DNA of 64,000 bases from Buddleja alternifolia (lineage: Eukaryota > Streptophyta > Magnoliopsida > Lamiales > Scrophulariaceae). Made by a program: the position numbers and the translations under genes. The stretch covers positions 15,738,569 to 15,802,568 of the forward strand of contig CM033395.1 in assembly GCA_019426215.1 (NCBI GenBank), given 5' to 3'. Under the pieces are notes generated by a model that worked only from the letters and a program-made list of their open reading frames with translations, did not search any database and was not told where the DNA came from. Shown here in pieces: positions 1 through 10,696 of the stretch. Within the stretch, counting starts at the first letter, position 1; every line of letters begins with the position of its first letter.

Positions 1-271
1 TTTTAATCGGACTTCAAAATAGTATATGTGGCAGTTACTAAAAGAAACCGTGCCTATTTAATCTAAATTCACGTCCACAGTTATATTTTAATGGCTGAGA
101 TTTATATTCCTCCACGTGTCAACATCTCAAACTTCAAACACACCGAACATTCAAATTGAAGTTTCTGCAGAACACAAACACTCTTATACTCTATTACATT
201 CGTGCAAGAACAAGTCTCTCTCTTTTTCAAAAACAAAATTTTCATTCGTAATCTCTGTCTACTGCTCACTA
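1..271 (+). other. Leader before the third ORF of element A
   Basis: This noncoding stretch matches the spacer between pol and the third ORF of element B (about 44040-44335). Both contain the phrase CGTCC(A/G)CAGTTA followed about 15 bases later by ATGGCT(G/A)AGATT. No gene is seen in it. It would be the 5' untranslated part of a subgenomic transcript if the third ORF is expressed separately. Confidence 0.6.
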
Positions 272-3200
272 ATGGCACCCAAAAAGCTACTGCTGGAACC
301 GCTGAAGTTATTGTCAAGATCACTGAAGGCCTTATAGTTGATTGGAAGTTTCTCTATGAAAACCCCCAAATTGATTTAACGGAAATAATGGATTCTGTAG
401 CAGAGGCTGGGCTTCAGAAATTTCTCACGAAATACTCGTATATGTTTCCTGAAGAACTAGAATTTTTCTGGAGAAATGCTCGACTGTCTGACGATGAGAC
501 TTCCATCACGTGTTTGTTTCCTGTCTCCAAGAAGGAATCAAAGACGTTCACTCTCTCTGCGGCCTCTATTGCCCAGAATTTCTCTCTACCTAATGCTGGA
601 GCCACTTTAGACACTATCACTGAAGAACAAATTCAAGAAGTCTGGACTCAGATTAGCGCTTACGATGATGTTCCATACAAACCGTACTTTGAGAAGAAAG
701 ATATAGTGAACAGGTATCGAGTCTTGGCTGATTTCTGCAGTAAAAACATAGAATGCAGAGTGGGAACCTTCGACAAAATCAACCCAACCCAGTTCCAGAT
801 GATGACTGCCATCCTACTCAAGATAAAAATCAACTGGAGCGCCTATATATTCAGCAGGTTCAGAGACAGTCTACGCACTTCAAACAGACCTTATGGTCTA
901 GTTTTAAGTGATCTAATTTTCCGAGCAGAGTGCACCTCTTCAGCAGGAGTCACCGTGGCCAAGCATAAGTTCTATGGGCCAAGAATCATCAATAATCTTT
1001 TCAATCCACCCAAAGTTGGAGGTGCTGCTAAGCCTCTCTCTGAGCGCCAAGTTGTCCGAGCAGCGTCAGATGAGGAGGCTGAGCGTCCAGATCAGGAGAA
1101 AGCCAAACGTAATGTGAAGCGTCCCACTGTCACAAAGAAACGGGCTCCTCGAAAGCCCAAGGCTCAACCTATCAAAAGCGATGAAGATGACGAGGATTCT
1201 ATACCCCTCATTAGTCGGAAAGATCTGGAAAAGGTTCTCAAAAATATTGACTTTGAAGAACCTGCAGTTCCACAGACTCAAGCGTTCCCCGCCGAAGGTA
1301 TAAATGTGAAGCGTATCTTCAAGAGACGTAAGCGTCCAACTGCTGCCATTTCTTCTGAAGCTACACAAAGTGATCAAGCCATAGCTGCTGTCCCGATATC
1401 ATCCTTTGAAACACCAGTTGATGTCCATCTGGATGTTGATATGGCCCAAATTGTGGCCATCGCACATGAAGCTGCCATCGAATCTACAAATCTCGAGCCT
1501 GATGAACCTGAAATCCCAAGGGCTCAACCATTGCTTGCATTACCTAGTACAACAGAGGCACGCTCAGAAGGTCAGAGCGATGCTAACGACGTTGTGATTC
1601 ATCGACATTTCTTCAAGCTGGATCCCTCAAAGACTATCGATCACTCAGTCGATTATTTGCCTCCAGCGCCCGCAGAGACCTTCATACCTGCAGGATACAA
1701 TGAAGAAAGTCTTATCAATGCCGAAAATGATATCGCCAAGCTCATAAAGTTTGATCTGGCTGTACGCAACACTCTCTTTAATACAGCCTCAACCCCAGCT
1801 GATGAAGCTTACTACACAGCTCTTGAACTCGGGAAGACTCCCAAACACATCCCGGCTTCCGTAACTCTCCAAGCACAGCGGCAAGGAGGCAAGACTCCTA
1901 GAGCTGATGTTGATTTAGCTTATTATCTGGACTGTGGGACAAGCAAACCCACTGGCTTCGCTCTCAGAGACTACAACATCAGAGTCTATGAGCGTCAGGA
2001 TAAGCTTCTGAACCCAACGGAAGAGCTACTAAACAGAGAAGGCTATTCTCACTCTCTAACACTGGTCAAAAGCAAGGAAAACAAGCGCTCAGCTAATCCT
2101 CTCCTCCTGTGGAAGAATAAAGGAGTACATGCCGGTGAGCGTCCAGCATCCCTGACCGAGATGATTCAACTTGAAACCGATGCATATTTTGACTGCGTCT
2201 GGAACGCTAACTACCAACCCGACAGGTATCGTTTTGAATCCATCTGTGATATTCATCACCAAGGGTTTCGTGCTATACTTAATGCAGGAACTGAGTATTG
2301 TATGACTGAGATAAGATGGGCTGAAGCTTACATGGGTGACACGTATAAATTTGAAGACTTGGTTAGTGCTCCCCATCTGTTCAGAATAGGGATTCATGAT
2401 AAAAGGACCAAATTTGCACGCTACATGCTGACGCAGCACCAGCATAGACTTGGACCCGTTCTGAAGCTGCCTCTGATCCGCCATCAACCTGAACACCGCT
2501 TAAGACAAGCGTTGCACAAACTGGCCAACTCTTCTCTACGCTTTGATGATCAAGCGTCCACCAGCGGTTCTTCTCCCCTGTCCTGTCTGAACTGCACCCC
2601 TAGCCACTGTGAAGACAACTTTTCTCTCATGATGGCAATTATGCCTCCAGTCCCTCTATTCGACAAAATCTTCACAGACAATCTGCGACAATGGGATGGC
2701 TCTCGGATCAATCCTTTCAGAGGATATCCACTTCTTCCGTCTATTCGACAAGAAGTCTTCAGTCACTATGATTTTGTTTTATCGCTGCTAGAAAGATCTC
2801 AAGCGCTTGCTTCAGCCATCTACCCATACTTGGAAGAGTATTACTGGCTCCGCGTTCCCGACTCTCGGAAACCGAAGACTCTCCCAATAGATCGGCTAAT
2901 TGGCTTCTCACAACACTATTGCCCAGATGCCCTATTCTCCATCTGCCAAGCGCCCTCCAAAATCTTTCCCACTCATGTGCTGGATATCCTCGGGCCAATG
3001 TATATCAGGGCTCTGGATAGTCCTATCAGAACGTTCATTCAAGGTACTTACCTCCCCACTCTACATTTGAATGAACTTCTACAGACTGCTACGTATCCAT
3101 ATGCAGATGAGCCGTTTGCCAGCTTGGACTTTCGGTTTACGGACTTTAGCCGTATAGAATCAGAATTTACTGCAGCACCAACTGACATGTTACCTGCTCC

Positions 3201-4179
3201 TGAGCGCTTATTAGAATTACCTCAAGCGCCTCATTCTCCCAGTCCAACTGAATCCGACTCTACTGCATCCACCGAGTCCAACACTGCTCCAGAGCTTCGA
3301 GGAACAGTATTTGATCCTACTAATCAAGTACCTATTGAATCTCTCAAACACACATCTCGTTTTAAGCCTCAAGTCCGCCCTGCACTTCCCAACGCTCAAC
3401 CGTCCATGACTGAATGCCTCACTCAAATACAGCAACTATCTACAGCTACTCAGGCAAGTCATGTGGCTTTAACCAATGATCTACAAGACCGGTTCACGGC
3501 TCTCGAGACCTCTCTCACAGACGCTAATCAAGCTCAACTCCTGGTCATGAAAGAACATTTCGACCAGCGTCTAACCACTCTTGAGGCCTCTGTCGCTCAG
3601 ATTGCTGCTCAAGTCAGTCTTCTTACTCAGCATTTCATACAGACTGATGATGGCAATAAGGGGGAAAAGAAGGGAGAAAAGAGGAAATCGTCAACATCTA
3701 AAGATCAAGTTCCTCCTCCACCATCCAAGCGTCAACACATTGATACTTCTCTCACACTGAGTGCAGAACCAAGGTATCCCTATCCCTCTTGGGTAACCAC
3801 ATCGGTTGAAGCGTCCAATAAGAAAGAAACTCCCAGAGTGCTCTATCCAACTCTTCCATTGCCTTCAAGAGCACTGCTTGAACAGTTTGACATTCCTCTT
3901 CTCAGAGCATCAATTCCAGAACCATCTGATCCAGCAGTATTAGCCTTAGAAAGAAAAATGTCTGACTTCGACCAAACCTTCAGAATTTGCCTACGATACA
4001 TAGGCATCAGTCCAGAGGAATGGGATAAACACTTCATTGCCTTTAAGGCACGACAAGTTCAAGAAAACAAGCACATAATCAGTAAAGATCATGCTGCAAT
4101 GATGACGTTAGAAGATCAGATAACTGAAGCAATTCGTGCTGAAATGACTAAGAGATACAAGATCAAGCCACGATCTTGA
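272..4179 (+). CDS. Third ORF of SIRE-like element A (envelope-position protein), nearly intact
   Basis: This is a very long ORF in the position where SIRE-type copia elements carry an envelope-like gene. The start with residues MAPKK at 272 is chosen because element B has the same start at 44336. The ATG frame and the long frame differ by one base, because the A run at 281-285 is one base short, so the protein is cut off after five codons unless that is a sequence error. The long frame is open to 4179. It shows an N-terminal region conserved with B (to about 1030), a basic and proline-rich linker, a central conserved region (about 1600-3060), a coiled-coil-like segment (about 3400-3640), a lysine-rich patch (about 3655-3705, nuclear-localisation-like) and a conserved C-terminal block (about 3860-4160). 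I see no signal peptide or membrane helix, which argues against a classical envelope. The short intron found in B and C is absent here (junction equivalent at 1378/1379). The function is unknown. Confidence 0.8.
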
Positions 4180-4361
4180 TTTTTACTTGTGCCTCTCTCT
4201 TTTTAGTTGTAAAATGCCTGTACTGTGAAATATATATATAAAATGCATTTTACAGCTGAAACATCTCGTTAAAGCTCAAACTAACTTACTAACCTACGCT
4301 AACCTTCAGGTATCTAACGCTTGAACTAAATAAGTATTGCCATCATCAAAAAGGGAGAAAT
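4180..4361 (+). other. 3' untranslated region and polypurine tract of element A
   Basis: This AT-rich stretch separates the stop codon from the LTR. It ends in the polypurine tract AAAAAGGGAGAAAT (4348-4361), which primes plus-strand DNA synthesis in LTR retrotransposons and lies directly against the LTR start TGTTAGG. Elements B and C have the same CATCATCAAAAAGGG context. Confidence 0.8.
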
Positions 4362-5173
4362 TGTTAGGAATTTCATATTAGATGTTTTGATGATGACAAA
4401 TAGGACTTTCTGTTAGACTCCGAAAAGTGTAAAAGCTTTCATAGAATGTTATGTATAAGTACCTGAAAGCTTATTTATCTTAGGCTTATAGTATTTATCT
4501 TTGTAGAATTCCTTAGACTAAGTATGTGACACTAAAACACTTAGGAAAATTCTGGGTGAGTCTACCAAGTGATGAAGGTGAAGATCAAGCGTCTAAAGCT
4601 ACAATGGATAAAGATATCTTGAAGCGTCCGTCAAAGCTTTAGGGATTATCCCAGTGCTCAAACTACGAATGGATAACTCAGGCCGAATACTCAACATCAA
4701 GTGAAATGACGGAATTCTCAGTGAGACCATCAAGACAAGATTGAAGAGTAAGCGTCTGAAATAAAGAAAAGAAAGTCAGGATCAGTCCAAGCGTCTGTCC
4801 AATACACGAGAATAACTATTCTCTTCAGCAAGCGTCCAAAAAGGTTAAACCAACACAACCTACAAAGAACGTAACCTGAAAAGAATTCAAACCCAAAACC
4901 ATCCAAAGACTTAAAAAAATGCATGAATCAAACGGACGAATTATTTCCAACGGAAATAAGACAAGATGCATTAAAAGTCGGATAAGTGCTATTAAAATAT
5001 AAGCACTATAACTTATGGGCAAGCCATATCTTTGACCTAGACTGTCAGATTTATGAAACCAAGACCATGCCTAACCAATTAAATATACCCAAAGTTAGAA
5101 ATGTCTGAACTCAAGGAATGTTTGGGGAAACGAGACTCCAACCGAGTCAAACGGACAAAAACCACCAATGCCT

Positions 5174-5181
5174 TATAAATA
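5174..5181 (+). promoter_or_regulatory. TATA box of LTR A
   Basis: TATAAATA occurs in the context CTTATAAATAGC. The same octamer sits at matching positions in LTR C (12077-12084) and both LTRs of B (37056-37063, 49334-49341). It marks the U3/R promoter. Confidence 0.7.
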
Positions 5182-5498
5182 GCTCTTTCAACAAACAAGC
5201 AAACAGATATACACAAAAAAAAAATACCTACCTTGTTGAAAGAAAAGCTTACTAAAAATCATAGCCAAATATCCATATAAGCTTTTCACAAATATTCCAG
5301 AGACAGTCACCCATATCTCAAATCCTTTTTAAGAAGAACCTATACTACCATTGAGATATCCCCAAGTTGTTTGAACTTTCCAAAAACAAACAAACCCGTG
5401 ACCAAAACCATCAACACCTTTCATCTGAGTGAGAAAGCTGGTTGACTTGCAAGCAATATTTTTGTGTAAAAGAAGCTTGTTGAAGTTGATCTCTATTG

Positions 5499-5630
5499 GA
5501 GCTGAAATCTGTGTGACCAAGGAGTTCCGAGATCAAGAGTAACTTGCACCATTTCTGAGTGAAAGAAGCAAGGGGATAGAAGATCTTTAGTGGAGCTGAA
5601 ATCTGTGTGACCAAGGAGTTCCAAGATCAT
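5499..5630 (+). repeat. 94-base internal duplication in LTR A
   Basis: The phrase GGAGCTGAAATCTGTGTGAC with its continuation CAAGGAGTTCC(G/A)AGATCA occurs at about 5499 and again at about 5593. LTRs B and C have one copy of the related segment, so this is a lineage-specific duplication that lengthened LTR A. Confidence 0.75.
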
Positions 5631-6049
5631 ATCCAATCTCCCTCTATCTTGTAGAAGTCTCTGTGTGACTCTTCGATAATCATCATAGTGGAAAAACCTC
5701 CCTGATAAAAGGAGAAGAAGGACGTAGCTGGGATTACATCACCCAGTGAACCTTACAAATATCTTGTGTCATTTACCTCTTTAAGCATTCATTGTTTTAC
5801 TGCTTTACTATTCATACTGCATACATTCTGATAAAGTCTTAAAACAACTAAGCGACTACTTTCGATTAATTAACTGAACGCTAAGCTATAAAATACTTCC
5901 GCTGTGCTAACTCTGATTTAGTGATTAAACTCTGCCCTACTTTGGTAAGCGTTGAAATCACCGAGTCTAAGTTAACGTTTCTCAAGCGCCACATCCAGCG
6001 CTTAAGCTTGTCAAGCGTTCAAATACTTCAAAGTGATACGAATTTTTAA

Positions 6050-6067
6050 GAAGTCAAAAAAGACTTC
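6050..6067 (+). other. Conserved hairpin near the LTR 3' end (copy A)
   Basis: Stem GAAGTC / GACTTC with an A6 loop, about 60 bases before the LTR end. The hairpin recurs in LTR C (12851-12868) and in both LTRs of B (37913-37934, 50190-50211), where the closing pairs changed together from G-C to T-A. This suggests selection for an RNA structure, for example in packaging, priming or 3'-end formation. The role is inference. Confidence 0.55.
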
Positions 6068-6125
6068 AGGGTCTATTCAACCCCCCCCCCTTCTAGATCC
6101 TTTCGTATACCACTTGGGACCAACA

Positions 6126-8563
6126 AAGGTCCCTGAGCCTGAGGAAACTGTACCAACTGCTGAAACAGATCAAGCGACTGACAAAGTCGATGATAGTCCT
6201 CAGGGTAAGCATTGTAGTATCTTATTTTAATTTCTACTTAGTAGAAATTTTGCTTGCTTCTCTCAAACGCTTACATGTATCAGCTCAAGATGCACCAGAC
6301 GCTGATGCACCTTCACCTTCCGAGATTCCTGTTGAATTGGATGTGGATATGGAAGTAGTTGTGGATATCGCTAAGGAAGTAGCCCATGTCTTTCCTGACG
6401 CTGACACATCTCCAGTCAGTGAAGCGATTGAGCATGTTGAGCGGTCGATAGAAGTGGCCCCTATCCCAACAGAATCTATTACCTTCGTTCCCACTCCAAC
6501 CGGATCTCCTCCCCGTTTCATAGACTTCTTTCCTCGCGGATACAATGCAGATGTTGAGTTCTACTATGCCGCTAGAGAGCTTGACACCAGACAGTTAGTC
6601 GAAATGGAGATCAATTTTCAAAATACTCTCCATAGGACTGAACTCTCCAATTCTGAAAAGTTTAAATTCTTCGAGCGATTCACCGATCTAGGTCTTTACA
6701 ATCTTGAGCGACTCCAATCTCGACTTTAGTATATTCGTTGACCAGCGTTCAACATGACTGAATTTGACGAGAAGCATTTTAACTTCATTGGTCATTCTAA
6801 AGAGTCCTTTTATCCTTTGCGCCAGAATAAAGTCGTCATCAAGAATCCCCATATGGGTGATTGGTCAAAGAATCCAGATGAAGAAATTCTCGACAGGATC
6901 GGATACTCCGCTTTTCCCAAAGTAGTTAAGTCTCCTCAAAACGCTCTATCCCCCAAACCTCTCAGATTGTGGAAAGGAAAAGGACCAGTTGTTGCTGAGC
7001 GTCCCAATCCTATCAACTCGTGGATAGAAGATGAAGCTCAAGAATACCTTGCAAGACTATGGGTTGAGGACTATGATGAAGAAACTGAACGCTTTGAGAA
7101 ATTCCTTGCTGCTAGAAAAGATCAGAAGAATGCTGACAAGCTTGGTAAGCGATGGATGATGGATACAGCCAGATGGGTTAAAGAGTTTGTGTTACACTTC
7201 TATACCCTTGAAGAACTCGTGAGATATCCATTTCTTTTTTAATTTGGAATAGAATACAGACGTCAAGGGTTTGCTACTTTTTTACTTCATCAGCGTCAGC
7301 ATATTGCTGGAAATGTTAGCGATCTGCCAAATTACAGGCAATCCATCGAGAGCTACATTCGCCATCAGCTAGCCTTATTCAGTCAAGGTGGACGCTATGT
7401 GTTCCACCCCCGTCAAGTGTTTGTTCAGTGAATCTTTCCAGATTTGAACGAAGAAGCCTCCACCAGTAAACAACCGCTTCTTCCAGGACAAAGTGAAATT
7501 TGTGTCAATGTTGCAAATGAGCATGCTGAGTTTGCTGAACTCCACAGAGACAGAACAGCAGTGATAGAAAATGCACAAGTATTGGACATCACTTTATACC
7601 ACTATTCAGGGTTGAGCGACTTCCGAGGATACAATCTTCACGCTGTGCTCTTTTGTGAACAAAACATTCAAGTGACCAAGATGATATCTCTGATCAGGCC
7701 AGTGGACCAATAAGCAGCTCAAGCGCTGATGCCATTTATTTTGGACTTCTACAACTCTTATACTTCAGGAGTTGATCTGCCAGAAGGAGTGCAACTTGCA
7801 CTAAGCACTGAAGAGCGCGAAGATGCTATATTCTTTATCCCACAGACAAACCTGATTAATCCACGACACATAATGGAAACGATTGGCCCACTCTGGGTTA
7901 TACCTGTTGAAAGTCCAGCGCCTCAAATTGAAGTTGTTGAAATCGAAGAGGAACAAACTCCTACTGTGGAAGCTGCTCAACCCACAGATGCTAATATGCA
8001 AGACTTTGTCCCCAACGCTCCAGCAGTCGAGGTTCCACTTGAGGAACAAGTTATTCAAATTGACTCCGCAACTCAGACGCTCGACTCAGCGATAGAAGAG
8101 GTTCATGCTGACTTAACCGCACAGCCTACAGAGCCTATTATTAGAGATAAATCTAAAGGCAAAGCTCCAGCAGTCTCAAGCTTTCACAAACCTGAGCGTT
8201 CATCTTCCAATTCATCAGATTCAGACTCTGACAGTGATCTAGAAGCTAGAGACTTCATAAAAGCAGTTCGACATTCCCTCAGCGATATAAAGGGTTCTTG
8301 TTCTTGATTGGAAGAGCAAATTACTTCCACGCTTAATCAAGTAGACACAGTTCTCAAAGCTGATTTATGAAATGCCAACAAGCTTACAATCTCCATGATG
8401 AACTGTATCGCTCCTCTTATCAAAGAGCTTTCCGACAATTTCAACCAGACGCTTGCCCAAAATGCTTCAACTGATACTGAGCGTCACAATTCCTTCAACC
8501 TTATATCTCAGAGTATCGCTGAACAGATCGCTCTCTTGATAGATGAAGTCAAGCTTCAAAGAG
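6126..8563 (+). pseudogene. Third ORF of element C, middle part (nonsense-riddled)
   Basis: This continues the C copy of the long third ORF after the insertion of A. An exon (6126-6204) is followed by a 79-base intron (6205-6283). From 6284 a single reading frame (codons starting at 1 modulo 3) continues to 8563, interrupted by about seven in-frame stops: near 6727, 6739, 7240, 7429, 7711, 8305 and 8368. No frameshift is needed. Recognisable conserved parts include the LWKGKG segment near 6970, matching LWKNKG in A and B. The sequence is diverged from A and B, so C represents an older or different subfamily. Several stops are TGA, as expected from CGA or TGG decay. Confidence 0.75.
6205..6283 (+). 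other. Intron in the third ORF of element C (79 bases)
   Basis: The donor is CAGG|GTAAGC and the acceptor TGTATCAG|CT. Its length is 1 modulo 3. Removing it joins the upstream frame (codons at 0 modulo 3) exactly to the downstream frame (1 modulo 3). Element B has CAGG|GTAAGT at the homologous site (45602), and element A lacks the segment. Confidence 0.7.
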
Positions 8564-10696
8564 TTAGGTGCCCGGGGCGCCATTTGTAGGGCGTAGTAGC
8601 CGACTCTTTAAACAGTCTTATATTGTATCTTGTCAAGTAATTTAATAAATGGCATTTTCTTCTTTATCTTATCATCCTATGCAATTAGATAAAGTCCCCT
8701 AGATCACTCTTAAGCTATGAGATGTGTTTGGTATCGGGGATGTCAATCATGGAATACGTCTCTAAGGTTGTGGTCTTAAAGATGTTCCAAGTCATAGAAT
8801 CATTGAGATAGGGATATTAATGACTCGTAAAGACTTGCACGTACAATGGACACTCTTGGAGAGTGTATCCTATTCCATGGATACTGATACGGTGTACATC
8901 AGTGCATGTATGTGGGTTCTCGTTGGGATTGAGTAAACTGAACAACCCCGCCGAGATTCCATATTGGAGTCAATGTCGAATTTGGAATCTCTTCGGTTAC
9001 GTAGGCATAAGATTGGTCCTCATGACTTGAGGCACCATTGGTCGTCTCCTGCATCGCTCACTGTACTTAGATTTGTCACACGATTCTAGGTGAGTCATAA
9101 AATGGGGCATATTGGGTCCAGTCTGGTTATGTACGGAGGCACGTGAGTGCCAAGAGAGAATCCGTCACTGATCATTAGCATCGGCTCATATCCTATGTAC
9201 TTCACAGTGTATTGACCATGGGAACCTCCGGCCGGAGTAGTATCAATAAGGAGGCGCAGTGTTTCCTCGCTCGATTGATAAATTGGTCCATGTCACTTAG
9301 ATCGATATACATAGAATCGAGTTACTGGGATTTCGACTGACATTCAAGTCCTAGATTCGATCGGGATATTTGATGGAAGGATTTTACTTATGCAAAAATC
9401 GTAATGCGGAAAGGTCACCTAATAATCGTTCATGGCTAGGTCTTCTTGGAGCGTGGTTAGTACTAACCTTGATTTGTAGGAACCATGAATTAATCGGTAA
9501 TTAATTCTTGGTCGGATTAAAATACTTAGAGTAATTAAATCTAGCAATGAAAATTGCAAAGGCACAACGGGGTTGTGTTCCTACTACTAGTACATGAACG
9601 AACCTACAATGGGGTTACACACTTACTCAAGAAAGTTCAATTACTATGTGAATATTAATCCGATTTAGGATTAAAGTGAAATTGATTAATGAGATTAATT
9701 GATTAAGTGGAAGACATTTTAATTAGTAGGCTTGGGAAAATAATTTTCTATTAATTAATCTTGGAGATTAATCATTAACGGAAATTATTATTATCCGGGA
9801 ATTTATTTAAGCTACTAATTTTACTATTAATTAATCATGAAGATTATTTAATTAACAAGTCTTGGAAGACTTGGGAGTCATTTTAATTAAGTTGGACTTA
9901 ATTAAATGAAGTCACAAGAGTGAAATTCAAAGCTAGTCAAAGTTTGACTTGTAATGTTTTTTAAATGAAGAAGAAAATGAAAAATATTCTCTTACACATG
10001 TGGTGGTAGTTGAGAATGGAATGGTAGGTGAGAATGAGGTGGTAGGTGAAGAAAAACAAGTCTTCTACTCCACCCAACACCCTATGGCCGAAAATTGGTG
10101 GCTATAAAAGGAGGTGTTCTTGCTCTCATTTAAAACTTGATGAAAACTTAAAAAGAAAAAAAAGCTTAGAGCTTAGTTCTTCATCTCTAGATTTTTCTAG
10201 CTTCCCTTGTGATTCTTGAAGACTTTCTTCTATAGAACTTCTTCTTGAAGATTACTTGTAAAAGATTATCTTCCATAGATATTTCTTTTAGTAACTCTTC
10301 TTGTCTTCCACCTTTCACTACATAGACTCCATTTCCTTAGAGCATATATCTAGCCAATCTTTTGCTTAAGGTATGAACTTACTTGAGGTGTGTCCTTGTA
10401 GAGGCTTCTTTCTTTAGGAGCTTATGGTGGTTTGATTCGAATCCATCCATGTTGAGGTGAGGTTCGAAAATGAGAGCCAAAGTTTTTTGGTGTGGTTTTC
10501 CTTGTGTTGTGGTTATACACTCTCACTTTAATAAAACCTCATATCTTGTAATCGGTTTAAAAATCCCTTTACTCGTATTAGTTTTTGTTGTGCATCACTT
10601 CGACCCCCTAGCTTGGGATGCCTTTATATATGTGTTTTACATACTTTATTTCTTCCGTTGCGCCGGCATCGCTTGTGGGGGCATACCGATCCTTAC
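8564..10696 (+). mobile_element. LTR-like insertion G inside the third ORF of C
   Basis: About 2.1 kb of sequence without coding capacity interrupts the ORF. Its content is that of a copia LTR: long AT-rich tracts, a TATA-like CTATAAAAGG at about 10103, and the segment TTCGATCGGGATATTT, which resembles the LTRs of element E. It ends with TTCCGTTGCGC-type sequence as E does. No internal region is seen, so it is best read as a solo LTR. The flanks, however, carry an imperfect 12-base direct repeat (8552-8563 and 10697-10708), longer than the 5 bases expected for an LTR element. Class and exact ends are therefore uncertain. Confidence 0.55.

Larger units (their letters stand above)
1..6125 (+). 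mobile_element. SIRE-like Ty1/copia element A, 3' part
   Basis: This is the right-hand part of a plus-strand Ty1/copia retrotransposon; gag and pol would lie left of the window. It is recognised because its third ORF, polypurine tract and LTR match those of element B at 37033-50265, which has a full copia gag-pol. It ends at 6125 with the LTR terminus GGACCAACA. The sequence then resumes directly inside the third ORF of element C, so A was inserted into C. The five bases after the LTR (AAGGT) are one half of a presumed target duplication whose partner is outside the window. The SIRE/Maximus assignment follows from the extra ORF after pol and the long LTRs; it is an inference. Confidence 0.85.
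4362..6125 (+). repeat. 3' LTR of element A
   Basis: The LTR begins TGTTAGGAATTTCA after the polypurine tract and ends GGGACCAACA. It is 1764 bases long, against 1544 in B and 1503 in C. Part of the excess is an internal 94-base duplication. The U3 region holds a cluster of AAGCGTC motifs at about 4587, 4621, 4750, 4789 and 4830. A TATA box lies at 5174. The 3' portion has the family's C run followed by TTCTAGA.CCTTTCGTA. Its 5' partner is outside the window, so insertion age cannot be estimated. Confidence 0.9.

Noticed and set aside
280..290. Programmed -1 frameshift at CAAAAAG near the third-ORF start of A
   Set aside because: A shift at codon five makes little biological sense and B has an unshifted start; a one-base loss or read error is simpler.
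1066..1377. Minus-strand open frame opposite the third ORF of A, and similar frames at 2089-2496 and 2759-2998
   Set aside because: These mirror the conserved plus-strand frame and have no conservation of their own.
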